Part shown: one piece after another, positions 33,582 through 43,797 of the stretch
Layout: every line of letters starts with the position of its first letter
Numbering within the stretch: position 1 is the stretch's first letter
NCBI RefSeq assembly: GCF_022267515.1
Contig: NZ_JAKFGB010000012.1
Location: 186,001 to 250,000 of the forward strand
DNA from: Rubinisphaera margarita
GTDB taxonomy: Bacteria > Planctomycetota > Planctomycetia > Planctomycetales > Planctomycetaceae
DNA length: 64,000 bases
Direction of reading: 5' to 3'
Notes under the pieces: model-generated
The model's database searches: none
Told to the model about the DNA's origin: nothing
The model's input: the letters and a program-made list of their open reading frames with translations, nothing else
Made by a program: the position numbers and the translations under genes

Positions 33582-34079
33582 ATGAGCGACGGAGATATCT
33601 TACTCAGCCGATTGCGATCGCCTGACGTCACGGTTCGTCAGCAGGCCGCACGAATGCTGGCCATGGACGCCGAAACAACGCGGCTCGGGGCGGTCGTCGT
33701 GCTGACAGCGACAGACGATCCCGACGAAACGGTCCGCGAATGGGCCGTTGAAGCCATCGAAAACTGCGGCCCGGTGACGAGCGGTCTGCTCCCGATTCTG
33801 GTCGAGCATCTGCACCATACCACCTCGCCAACTCAGTTGATTCTCGGTCTGAAACTGCTGGGACGCAGCAAAGAGCAGGCAGCCGAATTCTTTCCGAGTG
33901 CTGTCTCGTTCTGTGACGGTGCGCATCCGACACAGGTCCGTTCTCAGGCCTGTAAGACCGCCGTTGTCGTGGCCGGGGAAGGCGATCGAGCGGAACTGCG
34001 GCGTCTCCTTGAAGAGTTGGCTCAGGACGACGATGAAATCGTGAGCAGCACGGCCACACGAATGCAGAGCCGACTGTAG
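33582..34079 (+). CDS. HEAT-repeat-like protein
   Basis: 165-residue helical protein with repeats such as SPDVTVRQQAARML and DPDETVREWAVEAI that fit HEAT/PBS-lyase repeats. These usually mediate protein-protein contacts. No membrane segment or signal is seen. Partner unknown. Confidence 0.65.
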   Translation: MSDGDILLSRLRSPDVTVRQQAARMLAMDAETTRLGAVVVLTATDDPDETVREWAVEAIENCGPVTSGLLPILVEHLHHTTSPTQLILGLKLLGRSKEQAAEFFPSAVSFCDGAHPTQVRSQACKTAVVVAGEGDRAELRRLLEELAQDDDEIVSSTATRMQSRL

Positions 34080-34102
34080 TTGTCAGGCGAGTGAAGGAAA
34101 CG

Positions 34103-34134
34103 ACAACAGGCGAGCCCGAAAGCTCGCCTGTTGT
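34103..34134. terminator. Bidirectional hairpin between convergent genes
   Basis: Perfect 13-bp stem ACAACAGGCGAGC / GCTCGCCTGTTGT with a 6-base loop, between the HEAT-repeat gene and the convergent korB. T-runs are weak. Confidence 0.65.
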
Positions 34135-34160
34135 ACTTATTCTCTCAGAGCCGCCAGTTT

Positions 34161-35186
34161 TCAGGCGACCGTCCAGGTATCCCCGGAATTGAGCATTGCT
34201 TCGAGGCTGGCCGGGCCGAGCTTCTCTGTGACGTCGCGAACCTGATCGTTGAGCTCATCGTCGTAGGTCGGACGATCGATGGCACGAAAGACGCCCATTG
34301 GTTCCGGGCTGTCGGGGTATCGCATCTGCGAGAGCAGGAAAGCAAGCGTCGGATCGTCCGCCTTTTCATCGTGGAAGAGCAGGTCGTCTTCGCTGATCCC
34401 TTTGCCAAGTTCAACGATTTCCGGCTGATTCTGCGAATTGAGCCGCACGCCCTTGTCGCGAGCCTTGCCGAAGATCAGCGGCTTGCCATGTTCCAGGTAG
34501 ATGCAGTTCTCTTCTTTCTCGCCCTTCTTGGAGGCGAAGTCGAAGGCTCCGCTGTTGAACACGTTGCAGTCCTGGTAAACCTCGACGACAGCCGTTCCCT
34601 TATGATGGGCGGCTCTTTCGAGCACCATGCACAAGTGCTGAATGTCGACGTCGACGGATCGGGCGACAAAAGAGGCCCGAGCCCCCAACGCAACCGAAAC
34701 CGGTGTCAGAGGGGCATCGACCGAACCGTACGGCGTACTCTTGGTCCGTTTGCCCTGAGGGCTCGTCGGCGAGTACTGGCCTTTGGTCAGGCCGTAGATC
34801 TGGTTGTTGAACAGAATCACTTTCAGATTCACGTTGCGGCGAATCATGTGCATGAAGTGATTGCCGCCGATCGAAAGGGCATCGCCGTCGCCGGTGATGA
34901 CCCAGACCTGCAGGTCCGGGCGGACCACTTTCAGGCCAGTCGCGATCGCTGGAGCACGGCCATGAATACTGTGCATCCCGTAGGTGTTCATGTAATACGG
35001 GAAGCGGCTTGAGCAGCCAATCCCGGACACGAACACGAAATTTTCCTTGGGGATGCCGAGGGTCGGCAGCACCTTTTTCACCTGGGCGAGAATCGAGTAA
35101 TCGCCACAGCGAGGACACCACCGGACTTCCTGGTCACTGGCGAAGTCTTTGGGTGTCAGAACAGGCAGGTCAATACTGGTTGACAT
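34161..35186 (-). CDS. korB: 2-oxoglutarate:ferredoxin oxidoreductase, beta subunit
   Basis: TPP-binding subunit of the CoA- and ferredoxin-dependent oxidoreductase that converts 2-oxoglutarate to succinyl-CoA. The CxxC pair WCPRCGDY near residue 25 and GIGCSSRFP bind the Fe-S cluster; GDGDALSIGGNH and the NNQIYGLTKGQ segment form the TPP/Mg site. Length is 341 residues. It follows korA on the minus strand after about 64 bases. KorAB replaces the classical dehydrogenase complex; sucC and sucD lie nearby. Confidence 0.92.
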   Translation of the reverse strand: MSTSIDLPVLTPKDFASDQEVRWCPRCGDYSILAQVKKVLPTLGIPKENFVFVSGIGCSSRFPYYMNTYGMHSIHGRAPAIATGLKVVRPDLQVWVITGDGDALSIGGNHFMHMIRRNVNLKVILFNNQIYGLTKGQYSPTSPQGKRTKSTPYGSVDAPLTPVSVALGARASFVARSVDVDIQHLCMVLERAAHHKGTAVVEVYQDCNVFNSGAFDFASKKGEKEENCIYLEHGKPLIFGKARDKGVRLNSQNQPEIVELGKGISEDDLLFHDEKADDPTLAFLLSQMRYPDSPEPMGVFRAIDRPTYDDELNDQVRDVTEKLGPASLEAMLNSGDTWTVA

Positions 35187-35250
35187 AGGGAGAAGTCCTA
35201 TCAGAACAGAACTCTAATTGTCTTATTCAATTGTACGTTAAAGGGAACGA

Positions 35251-37128
35251 TCAGGCTTTGCCAAGATGTTGCAGGATGGCATCGTAAACTTCACTGACGA
35301 GGAACGGTTTCCCCTTCATCTTGTTCAGTCCCTGAGCGTCGACCAGGTACTTGGCACGCAACAGGAATCGCAGCTGACCGTTGTTCAGTTCCGGAACGAG
35401 GACCTTGTCGAACCGCTTCAGCAGGTCGCCCAGATTCCGGGGGAATGGACTCAGGTAACGGATATGCGCCAACGACACGCTGTGACCAGCCCGCTGGGCC
35501 CGTTGCACGGCGGTGCGGATCGACCCATAAGTGCCACCCCAGCTGACAACCAGCAGTTCGCCCGAGTCCGGACCTTCCACTGGCTGTTCCGGAATATGAT
35601 CGGCGATTCCCGCAACCTTTTTGGCACGCGTGTCGATCATGTGCTGGTGGTTGTCGGCATCGTAGCTGACGTTTCCGGTGACATCCCATTTTTCCAGACC
35701 ACCGACGCGGTGTTCCAGTCCAGGAGTTCCGGGCACCGCCCAAGGGCGAACAAGTCGGTCGTTCCGCAGATACGGCAGATATTCTCCGTCTTTGCCGTTG
35801 GGTTCGCGAGTGTGCTTGAAATCGATTGGCTTCAGATCCGAAAGGTTCGGGATCTTCCAGGGTTCCGCTCCGTTGGCAATGTAACCATCGCTGAGCAGGA
35901 AGACCGGTGTCATGAATTCGACCGCCAGTCGCATGGCTTCGCGAGCTGCGTCGAAGGCGTCTCCCGGTGTGGAGCAGGAAACGATCGGCATCGGACATTC
36001 GCCGTTACGGCCGAACATCGACATCAGCAGGTCAGCCTGTTCGGTCTTCGTCGGCAGACCGGTACTCGGTCCCCCACGCTGAACGTTAACGATGACCATC
36101 GGCAACTCGGTGATGACACCCAGTCCAATTCCTTCCGACTTCAGGGCGATCCCCGGCCCACTGCTGGCGGTGACCGCGAACGCTCCGCCGAACGAGGCTC
36201 CGACAGCAGCCGTGATGGCCGCGATCTCGTCCTCGACCTGAGCGGTGCGAACGCCGAAGTTCTTCAGTTTCGAGAGTTCATGGAGAATGTCACTGGCCGG
36301 GGTAATCGGATAACCGGCGTAGAACAGTTCTTTCCCGGAAACGTGAGCGGCGGTAACCAGTCCGAAGGCGACAGCTTCGTTTCCGGTGATCTTGCGATAC
36401 TTTCCGGGAGGCAGCTTGGCTGGCGGAACCTTGTAGTGAACGGTGAAGGCCTGTGTCGAGTAACCGATATCGGAACCGGCTTTCAGAGCCGCCAGGTTGG
36501 CCTGAGCGAGCTCGGGACGTTTGGCGAACTTCGATTTGACCCATTCCTGAGTCGTCGAAGGATCGCGATCGTACAGCCAGTAAACCAGACCCAGAGCGAA
36601 GAAGTTCTTACACCGATCCGCTTCCTTGAGCGACAAGCCGAGATCAGCCACGGCATCTCGGGTGAGGCGCGTCATGTCGATCTTATGGACCCGGTAGCCA
36701 GCCAGGGCATCGTCGTCATCGAGCGGATTGGATTCGTAGCCCGCTTTGCTGAGATCAGACTTACCGAAGGCATCCGCATTGACGATCAGAGTCCCGCCAC
36801 GCTTCAGATCAGCGAGGTTGGTCTTCAAGGCAGCCGGATTCATCGCCACGAGGGTATCGACTTCGTCGCCCGGCGTGTAAATGTCCGTGCTGGAGAAGCA
36901 GAGCTGATACCCGGAGACGCCGCCAAGCGTTCCGGCGGGAGCGCGGATTTCAGCCGGGAAGTCGGGCAGGGTGCTCACGTCGTTGCCGAATACGGCCGAG
37001 ACGTTCGTGAACTGTGTGCCGACCAGCTGCATTCCGTCGCCGCTGTCACCGCAGAAGCGGATGACGACAGCATCTACCTGTTCGGTCGTACGGAAATTTC
37101 CATTCGTTTCTGCGTCAACTGCCGACAT
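35251..37128 (-). CDS. korA: 2-oxoglutarate:ferredoxin oxidoreductase, fused gamma-alpha subunit
   Basis: 625-residue subunit in which the gamma domain (about 20-205; FCGDSGDGMQLVGTQFTN) precedes the alpha domain (about 225-600; GNEAVAFGLVTAAHVSG, YAGYPITPASDILH). QVEDEIAAITAAVGASFGGA and TSSGPGI are also diagnostic. The fused layout is common in bacterial KorAB. The order korA-korB on the minus strand points to one transcript that starts in the region upstream, shared with a divergent surface-protein gene. Confidence 0.92.
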   Translation of the reverse strand: MSAVDAETNGNFRTTEQVDAVVIRFCGDSGDGMQLVGTQFTNVSAVFGNDVSTLPDFPAEIRAPAGTLGGVSGYQLCFSSTDIYTPGDEVDTLVAMNPAALKTNLADLKRGGTLIVNADAFGKSDLSKAGYESNPLDDDDALAGYRVHKIDMTRLTRDAVADLGLSLKEADRCKNFFALGLVYWLYDRDPSTTQEWVKSKFAKRPELAQANLAALKAGSDIGYSTQAFTVHYKVPPAKLPPGKYRKITGNEAVAFGLVTAAHVSGKELFYAGYPITPASDILHELSKLKNFGVRTAQVEDEIAAITAAVGASFGGAFAVTASSGPGIALKSEGIGLGVITELPMVIVNVQRGGPSTGLPTKTEQADLLMSMFGRNGECPMPIVSCSTPGDAFDAAREAMRLAVEFMTPVFLLSDGYIANGAEPWKIPNLSDLKPIDFKHTREPNGKDGEYLPYLRNDRLVRPWAVPGTPGLEHRVGGLEKWDVTGNVSYDADNHQHMIDTRAKKVAGIADHIPEQPVEGPDSGELLVVSWGGTYGSIRTAVQRAQRAGHSVSLAHIRYLSPFPRNLGDLLKRFDKVLVPELNNGQLRFLLRAKYLVDAQGLNKMKGKPFLVSEVYDAILQHLGKA

Positions 37129-37671
37129 AACCTGTTATTACTCCGTTGAATACGCCTGATTTTGGGGGCTGCTGTCCGATTGAGCGAATCGGAAAGGGGG
37201 GACCTGCTGGCGGCTGAAAAAGCCATCTGGCTTGATTCTCTTCAGGAATGACACACAAGCCGCGCTTTCGGCTCACCCGCTGCTCCCAGGAGCGCGGTCT
37301 GGCGTTCCCTTGAGGAATTGTGTCCGGAATCCGACTCACGACGGATTTCCGTCTGAGTTTTCCCTGATTATCGTCATTCTTGCAATTGCCAATCCAATTG
37401 GAAAGTGCGGATTAGGCCTTTCAGGCAAGATTCGATCGGAATGCGGGCTGTAAGACATGCTCCGGCCCTGCCGATAACGCCGTTTGGCACGCGACGCACC
37501 AGTCGTTCCTGAGCTGTTGTAATTGCTGCCACGGGAGGGTTGTGATTGACCCGATCTGGTGGGAGCGGGTATTTGTTCGCTCCCTCCCAATTTCGGAGAC
37601 GGCGGTCCGTCGAGTTTTCTCGACCCCACAGGGCTGCGTCTCCCTCCTTTCTTTCTTCGACTCTCCCCACC
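37129..37671. other. 540-base divergent intergenic region
   Basis: It separates korAB from the surface protein gene and should hold both promoters, but I cannot name clear -35/-10 pairs. Short palindromes occur, for example CCAATTGG near 37394-37401 and ACGGA/TCCGT near 37340-37351. No gene is supported. Confidence 0.4.
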
Positions 37672-40668
37672 ATGACAAAGATACTCCGCGCTGGACGTGT
37701 TCTTGCTGCGCTTACGATCGTGACACTCCTGCTTCAGGGGGCACAATCGGCACAGGCTCAGATACAGTTCGATTCTCAGATCGGACATATCGCCATGCCG
37801 GCCTTTGGCCGGGACACGGGTCTGACGTATGTCGAAGTGATGCCCTACATTCTCGAAGAGGACGAACGCATCTTCTTCAGCGATCTCCGAGGTTTCCTGA
37901 CCAACGAAGGAAACGTCGGCGGAAACGTCGGGGCAGGCTTCCGGTTTCTGGAGCCTAACGAGGTTCTGTTGCTCGGCGTGAACGCGACTTATGGGATCGA
38001 TCAGTCGCTCGAGGAAGCCTATCAGCAGATGACTCTGGGCCTTGAGGGAATGACCCGGTTCGGCAGCGTGACCTCAAACTTCTACTTCCCGATTGGCAAC
38101 GATCAGAAGATTCTCGAATCAACGACCGGCAATGTCCGGATGCAGGGGACGCAGGTTGTGATCGACCGTATTAACACGATCGGTCAGGCGATGCAGGGAG
38201 CCGATGTGAATCTCGGCGTCTTCATGCCCGGTGAGTTCGCGGAAGCGCATAATATCGAAACGATCGCCACCTACTATCATTTCACCGGCTCCAACGTCGA
38301 TGACATCAACGGGGTCAAGTTGGCTGTTGAAGGGGAGTTTGTCCCCTTTTTGAAAGGGCAGGTCGCGGTCAGCAACGACGATACCTTCGGCACAAATGTG
38401 ACGGTCGGCATGTCGTTCCGCTTTGGGACCAACGACGTTCCCGAACGCAGGCTCGAGCGTCAGCTGCGGAAGTTCATCGATACCAACTACAACGTGATTG
38501 TCAGTCAGCGGACCGAACTCGGCAACGGCATTGCTCTGGTCAATCCGCAGACCGGAGCCGCATATGAGGTTCGTCACGTCAGTAACACGGGGACAGACGC
38601 AGCTGATGGAAGCGCGGACAATCCATTCCAGAGCATTGCAGCCGCCCAGGACGACGGAGCCGACATCATCTTCCTGAAGTCGGGGTCGGTCTTCACCGAC
38701 TCGGTCACACTGGCTGAAGGGCAGATGCTGATCGGGGAAGGAACGGACTTCGTCTTTGACAGTAACAACTTCGGATCGGTCGAGATGGCTGGCACGAGGC
38801 CGGAAGGTGAATTGTCCGACGTCATCTTCACGGGAACTGGCGGCGATCCTCTCGGACTTCCGGCCATCATCCTGGCGGACAGCTCGGCCGTCGCTGGGGT
38901 GCGAATCGTTGGCGACAACGGAACCGCTCCCTCAATGCCCGGAGCCGTTACCGCAGGAGCCGTTAATAACGGAATCGTGGCCAACGGCCTGGCCGACTTC
39001 CAGATTCACAACGTACGAATCGACGGCGTGAACGGCAACGGCATCGACATTGCCGAGTCGACAAACGGACTCATCACGAACGTTTCTGTCAACGGAGCTG
39101 AAGATAACGGCATCGAGATCCGTGATCACGATGGCTATCTGCAGTTCGCCGATATCTCCGTCAGTAACTCCGGACGACATGGAATGCTGATCAACGGTGG
39201 CCGCGGCGAGACCGTGGTGGCCGGCGATCTGGAATTGAACAACAACACAAACTCGGCTCTGAAGATTCAGGGTCTGGAACTGATCACCACCGTGGACGAT
39301 CAGGGGACCGCGACCACCGACGATGATGTCGAAGAAGACATCTATGGTTTTGTGGCGATCGAAAACCTCCTGATCAACGGGATGTCCGGATCGACCGGGG
39401 TCGATCTGGATGACAATGAAGGTCTGATCGATATTTACGATGGTGAGATCGAGACAACTGATGCCTCTGCGTTGCTGGTCCGCGACACGAGCTTGTTCCG
39501 CATGCGGGACGGGATCGTCTCCTCGGAGAACGCGGCTGCTGTCGATGCACAGGACTCCAACGTCAATATTCAGATCGAATCGATTTCGGCCGACGGGGGC
39601 CAGTATGGAATTCGCATGGTCGACACGACCGGGACGATTCTTTCCTACGGAAATGTGGACGACCATTCCGGCGGAACGATCATGAATACTGACACGGCGA
39701 TCTACGCTCTCAACGCTGGCTCGGTCGGAATGCGGGATGCGAAGTTCGTGAACAACGACCATGTCGCGATCGTCAGAAATTCCGACGTTCTCGACCTGAA
39801 CTCCTCCTACATCACCGGAACGAACATCTCCTTCATTGAAGCCACGGATGTCAAACTGTTCGGCATGACGAACAACATGTTCGAGAACAACTCGATCACG
39901 AACGCCGTGGGCATCGACTATGCCGTCACCAAGTCGGGCGGCTACGTGACGCGTCTGGTGCGAAACGAAATCGTCGACTCGCCTCGAACCTTCTTCCAGG
40001 CTCGGACGACAGCGGGAGTGACCGATGCGTCGCTCGACTACACCTTCAGCGGGAACGATATCGATCTGGCCGAGGCTTACGGCGTAGCCGCCAAGCTGGA
40101 CTGGACCGGACCGGTTTCGGCGGAAGTCATTCAGAACCTCATCACGGGCGATGCCAGCAATCAGAAAGCCTTCGCCTTTACCACCGGCGATGCGGCTGAC
40201 AAAGGCACGTTTGCCTTCACGGACAATATCATGGGCTTCACCGGCCGCGGGAGTACGGGCATCGAACTGCTGGCCGGTTCGCCGGTCGACTTGCTGATCG
40301 GCAACAACCTGGTTGAATTCCGGGGACTCGATGGCGTCGGAATGCGAGTCTCGGGCAGCCGGGCGTCCTACATCCTGATTGCCCAGAACACGATCGACGA
40401 CTACGCGGGTGGAGCAACCGGAATTCTGTTCCCGTCGCTGCACGACGGTTCAACAGTCACTCTGAACTCGAACCAGATTACCCTCAACCGATTCAACACC
40501 TTTGTCGACCGCGGGATTATTCTGAGCAACGTGACCGGAACCGACGAACCGTTCGTGACCTTCAGCTCGACACTGACCAACCAGATCGACGGAGCCACAA
40601 CGACCTACTCACTGCCGAATGGAACGACGACCGGCCGCATCCTGATCAACGGCCAGGTGGCTCAGTAA
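37672..40668 (+). CDS. Inverse-autotransporter-like surface protein with beta-helix passenger
   Basis: 998-residue exported protein. A signal peptide ends at SAQAQ near residue 29. Residues about 30-275 resemble the inverse-autotransporter barrel of intimin/invasin proteins: FFSDLRGFLTNEGNVGGNVG, amphipathic strands, and a final VTVGMSFRFG strand. A helical linker (RRLERQLRKFIDTNYN) follows, then about 650 residues of right-handed parallel beta-helix with repeats such as NGIDIAESTNGLITNVSVNG. A barrel before a C-terminal passenger is the type Ve layout. The start is the ATG before TKILRAGR. A terminator follows. The passenger may bind polysaccharides or surfaces; that is inference. Confidence 0.75.
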   Translation: MTKILRAGRVLAALTIVTLLLQGAQSAQAQIQFDSQIGHIAMPAFGRDTGLTYVEVMPYILEEDERIFFSDLRGFLTNEGNVGGNVGAGFRFLEPNEVLLLGVNATYGIDQSLEEAYQQMTLGLEGMTRFGSVTSNFYFPIGNDQKILESTTGNVRMQGTQVVIDRINTIGQAMQGADVNLGVFMPGEFAEAHNIETIATYYHFTGSNVDDINGVKLAVEGEFVPFLKGQVAVSNDDTFGTNVTVGMSFRFGTNDVPERRLERQLRKFIDTNYNVIVSQRTELGNGIALVNPQTGAAYEVRHVSNTGTDAADGSADNPFQSIAAAQDDGADIIFLKSGSVFTDSVTLAEGQMLIGEGTDFVFDSNNFGSVEMAGTRPEGELSDVIFTGTGGDPLGLPAIILADSSAVAGVRIVGDNGTAPSMPGAVTAGAVNNGIVANGLADFQIHNVRIDGVNGNGIDIAESTNGLITNVSVNGAEDNGIEIRDHDGYLQFADISVSNSGRHGMLINGGRGETVVAGDLELNNNTNSALKIQGLELITTVDDQGTATTDDDVEEDIYGFVAIENLLINGMSGSTGVDLDDNEGLIDIYDGEIETTDASALLVRDTSLFRMRDGIVSSENAAAVDAQDSNVNIQIESISADGGQYGIRMVDTTGTILSYGNVDDHSGGTIMNTDTAIYALNAGSVGMRDAKFVNNDHVAIVRNSDVLDLNSSYITGTNISFIEATDVKLFGMTNNMFENNSITNAVGIDYAVTKSGGYVTRLVRNEIVDSPRTFFQARTTAGVTDASLDYTFSGNDIDLAEAYGVAAKLDWTGPVSAEVIQNLITGDASNQKAFAFTTGDAADKGTFAFTDNIMGFTGRGSTGIELLAGSPVDLLIGNNLVEFRGLDGVGMRVSGSRASYILIAQNTIDDYAGGATGILFPSLHDGSTVTLNSNQITLNRFNTFVDRGIILSNVTGTDEPFVTFSSTLTNQIDGATTTYSLPNGTTTGRILINGQVAQ

Positions 40669-40707
40669 GCGGAGTTGCTTCCGCTGGGACCACGGGAATG
40701 AAATGAA

Positions 40708-40745
40708 CCCCTTGCCGAAAAATCGGCGAGGGGTTCTTCTTTTGG
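40708..40745 (+). terminator. Rho-independent terminator
   Basis: CCCCTTGCCGA / TCGGCGAGGGG stem (one U-G pair) with a four-A loop and a T-rich tail. It ends the surface-protein gene before sucC. Confidence 0.85.
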
Positions 40746-40905
40746 CGTCCAGATGCTGCATTAAATCTGCTTATTGAAGCCCTCTTGTGCGAGATGGTCG
40801 ATTCGCATCGCAGTCTCTGGAAACCCGGAACGGGACCAACTATTATCCTTCCGAGCACAACTTGATGCACTCCGTTCTCTGGAATCGAGCAGGAAAAGCC
40901 CAGCG

Positions 40906-42090
40906 ATGAAAATTCATGAGTATCAGGGAAAAAAACTGTTTCGCGAAGCTGGTGTCCCGGTCCCTCGCGGAATCGTTGTCACTTCGCCTGAAGAAGCAGC
41001 CACCGCGTACACCGAACTTGGCGGATCGCTCGCTGTGGTGAAATCACAGATTCACGCTGGGGGCCGAGGAAAGGGAACATTCAAAGACAACGCCGATCAA
41101 CGTGGTGTCGTCCTGGTTCGTTCCGCTGAGGAAGCTCGCGAGAACGCCGAACGCATGCTCGGCAAAACGCTGGTGACCATCCAGACCGGTGAAGAGGGCA
41201 AGCAGGTCAACACGCTGTTTGTCGAAGAAGGGCTCGATATCGCCCGCGAACTCTACCTGGGCATTGTCGTTGATCGCGAAACACACTGCCCGGTCCTGAT
41301 CATGTCCTCCGAAGGGGGGATGGAGATCGAAGTCGTCGCTGAGAAGTCGCCGGAGAAGATTCTTCGTGAGCACTTCGATGCCGACATGGGACTGCTGCCG
41401 TTCCAGGCTCGCAATCTGGCGTTTGCTCTGGGAATGGAAGGCCCGACCGTTCGAGCTGCGGAAAAATTCCTGACGAAGATCTGCAAGTTCTTTGTCGACA
41501 ACGACTGCAGCATGTGCGAGATCAACCCACTGATCGTCACTGGTGATGGCCAGTTGGTCGCTCTCGATGCCAAGGTGACTTTCGACGAGAACGCTCTGTT
41601 CCGTCACAAAGACTTCGAGATGCTCCGCGATCTCTCTGAAGAAGAGCCGGCGGAAGTGAAAGCACAGAAGGCGGGACTCAGCTATGTGAAGCTCGAAGGC
41701 AATATCGGTTGCCTCGTTAACGGAGCGGGTCTGGCCATGAGCACGATGGACCTGATCAAACTGCACGGCGGCGAGCCGGCCAACTTCCTCGACGTCGGCG
41801 GCGGAGCCAGTGTCGAAGCTGTGACTGAAGCCTTCCGCATCATTCTCGATGACAAGAATGTGAAGGCTGTGCTGGTCAATATCTTCGGGGGCATCATGAA
41901 ATGTGATGTGATCGTCGAAGCCCTGATGACTGCTTACGACAAAGTCGGGTTCGAGGTGCCGCTGGTCGTGCGACTCGAAGGAACGAACGTCGAGAAAGCC
42001 CGCAAAATGCTGGAAGAATCCGGCAAGGACATCATCACTGCGGCTGACCTGACCGATGCCGCCAAGAAGGTGGTCGGATCGATTTCCTGA
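40906..42090 (+). CDS. sucC: Succinyl-CoA ligase, beta subunit
   Basis: ATP-grasp subunit of succinyl-CoA synthetase (394 residues). N-terminal MKIHEYQGKKLFREAGVPVP, KSQIHAGGRGKGTF (nucleotide loop), MCEINPLIVTGDGQLVALDAK and the late GGIMKCDVIVEAL are diagnostic. The ATG before KIHEYQ is the true start; a longer frame is unsupported. Its alpha partner sucD is separated from it by a sulfatase gene. Confidence 0.95.
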   Translation: MKIHEYQGKKLFREAGVPVPRGIVVTSPEEAATAYTELGGSLAVVKSQIHAGGRGKGTFKDNADQRGVVLVRSAEEARENAERMLGKTLVTIQTGEEGKQVNTLFVEEGLDIARELYLGIVVDRETHCPVLIMSSEGGMEIEVVAEKSPEKILREHFDADMGLLPFQARNLAFALGMEGPTVRAAEKFLTKICKFFVDNDCSMCEINPLIVTGDGQLVALDAKVTFDENALFRHKDFEMLRDLSEEEPAEVKAQKAGLSYVKLEGNIGCLVNGAGLAMSTMDLIKLHGGEPANFLDVGGGASVEAVTEAFRIILDDKNVKAVLVNIFGGIMKCDVIVEALMTAYDKVGFEVPLVVRLEGTNVEKARKMLEESGKDIITAADLTDAAKKVVGSIS

Positions 42091-42139
42091 GATCGTTTCG
42101 AGTCCGCAATTCCAGATTCACCAGTTCGGAGTCAATCGC

Positions 42140-43750
42140 ATGCAGACCGGAATCCGCCTCGCGTTGCTGCTGATCGCGTTCGTCGTGACGTCAACTCGCG
42201 TTGACGCCGCCGAGCGGCCGAACATCCTGTTTCTGTTTGCCGACGACTGGGGCCGCTACGCCGGCAAGTATGCCGAGATCGATGGCCCCGGAACGCTCAA
42301 CGATGTGGTTAAGACTCCGAACATCGATCGAGTGGCCGGTGAAGGCGTGACGTTCACCAACGCCTACGTGAATGCCCCGAGTTGTACGCCGTGCCGCAGT
42401 TCGCTGCTGTCCGGGCAATACTTCTACCGAACAGGGCAGGGGGCCATTCTGCAGGGAGCAATCTGGGATTCCGAGATCCCGACCTACCCGCTTCTGCTTC
42501 AGGACAACGGCTATCACATCGGATTCACCTACAAAGTGTGGAGCCCGGGGCAACCCGTGAACGCCGGCTATGGCGGAAGGCAGAATGCCTCGACGCCGGC
42601 TGGCGGAAAATTCAACGGGTTCAGTCAGCAGGCGACGAGAATGGTCGACTCCGGAAAGTCGATCGAAGAAGCTAAACAGGTTCTGCTCGATGAAGTTCGC
42701 AAGAACTTCGAATCGTTTCTCGAGAAGGGAGACGAAGGGCAGTCGTTCTGTTACTGGTTCGGGCCGACCAATGTTCATCGCAAATGGATCGCCGGCTCCG
42801 GCAAGAAGCTCTGGCGGATCGATCCCGATACACTGAAAGGGAAGGTGCCGCCCTTCCTGCCCGATGTTCCCGTCGTGCGTGAAGATCTGGCCGACTACTT
42901 CGGCGAAGTCGCCGCTTTCGATGCGGCTGTCGGCGTCATTCTGGAATCGCTGCAGAAACGGGGACAAACCGAAAACACGCTCATCGTGATCAGCGGCGAT
43001 CATGGGGCTCCTGGTTTTCCGTATGGCAAGTGCAACCTGTACGACTTCGGCACCAATGTGCCGCTGGTCGCCAGTTGGCCCGGGAAGATTCCAGCTGGAC
43101 GCGTCGTCACCGACTTTACCACGCTGATGGACCTGGCCCCGACATTCCTTGAGGCGGGCGGAACCGAAGTTCCTGACGTCATGACAGGCCGCAGCCTGTT
43201 GCCGGTGATGATGAGCAACAAGTCGGGCCGCGTCGATGAAGAGCGGGATTCGGCGATTACCGGTCGCGAGCGGCACGTCGCGGAAGCTCGGGAAGGGCAG
43301 AAGACCTATCCGCAGCGGGCAATCCGCACCGATGAGTTTCTCTACATTATCAACTTCAAACCAGATCGTTGGCCGATGGGCGATCCCCGCGAAGTGGGGC
43401 CGAACAAGACGCCTTCGACCGATGCGCTGACGAACAATACATTCATCGCCTTCCCCGACATGGACGCCAGCCCGACGAAAGCCTGGCTTGTGAACAATCG
43501 GAATAAGGAGGGGGTGAAGCTCCTTTACGATTTTGCCTTCGCCAAACGCCCGCGCGAAGAGCTTTATGTGCTCGCCGATGATCCTCATCAAATCCGCAAC
43601 GTGGCCGATCAGCCACAGTACGAGGACGTCCGCAAGCAACTTCACGATCGGCTGATGAAGGAACTCCGGCGAACCAGCGACCCACGGGTTGTGGATAGCG
43701 GAGAGACCTTCGAGAATCCGCCGTTCACTGGACCTGTTTCCAGAAACTGA
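42140..43750 (+). CDS. Secreted sulfatase inserted between sucC and sucD
   Basis: Type I sulfatase of 536 residues with a signal peptide (about 1-24). NILFLFADDWGRYAGKY carries the first metal Asp pair (35, 36). The formylglycine site is C82-T-P-C-R86: the required C-x-P-x-R is met, with Cys at the variable fourth place where Ser is usual. ISGDHGAPGFP gives the second metal motif. It lies 49 bases after sucC and 47 before sucD, on the same strand, so it interrupts or has joined the operon. Substrate unknown. Confidence 0.9.
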   Translation: MQTGIRLALLLIAFVVTSTRVDAAERPNILFLFADDWGRYAGKYAEIDGPGTLNDVVKTPNIDRVAGEGVTFTNAYVNAPSCTPCRSSLLSGQYFYRTGQGAILQGAIWDSEIPTYPLLLQDNGYHIGFTYKVWSPGQPVNAGYGGRQNASTPAGGKFNGFSQQATRMVDSGKSIEEAKQVLLDEVRKNFESFLEKGDEGQSFCYWFGPTNVHRKWIAGSGKKLWRIDPDTLKGKVPPFLPDVPVVREDLADYFGEVAAFDAAVGVILESLQKRGQTENTLIVISGDHGAPGFPYGKCNLYDFGTNVPLVASWPGKIPAGRVVTDFTTLMDLAPTFLEAGGTEVPDVMTGRSLLPVMMSNKSGRVDEERDSAITGRERHVAEAREGQKTYPQRAIRTDEFLYIINFKPDRWPMGDPREVGPNKTPSTDALTNNTFIAFPDMDASPTKAWLVNNRNKEGVKLLYDFAFAKRPREELYVLADDPHQIRNVADQPQYEDVRKQLHDRLMKELRRTSDPRVVDSGETFENPPFTGPVSRN

Positions 43751-43797
43751 CCAACCCAGACCGACTGATAGAATCTAGTACTTCACGGGATTACAGA

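Noticed and set aside
35266..37149. A 627-codon open frame antisense to korA
   Set aside because: It mirrors a well-recognised gene frame, has no family motifs and is expected in high-GC DNA.
38932..40443. Antisense open frame within the beta-helix passenger
   Set aside because: It reflects the repetitive codon pattern of the passenger; no domain is recognisable.
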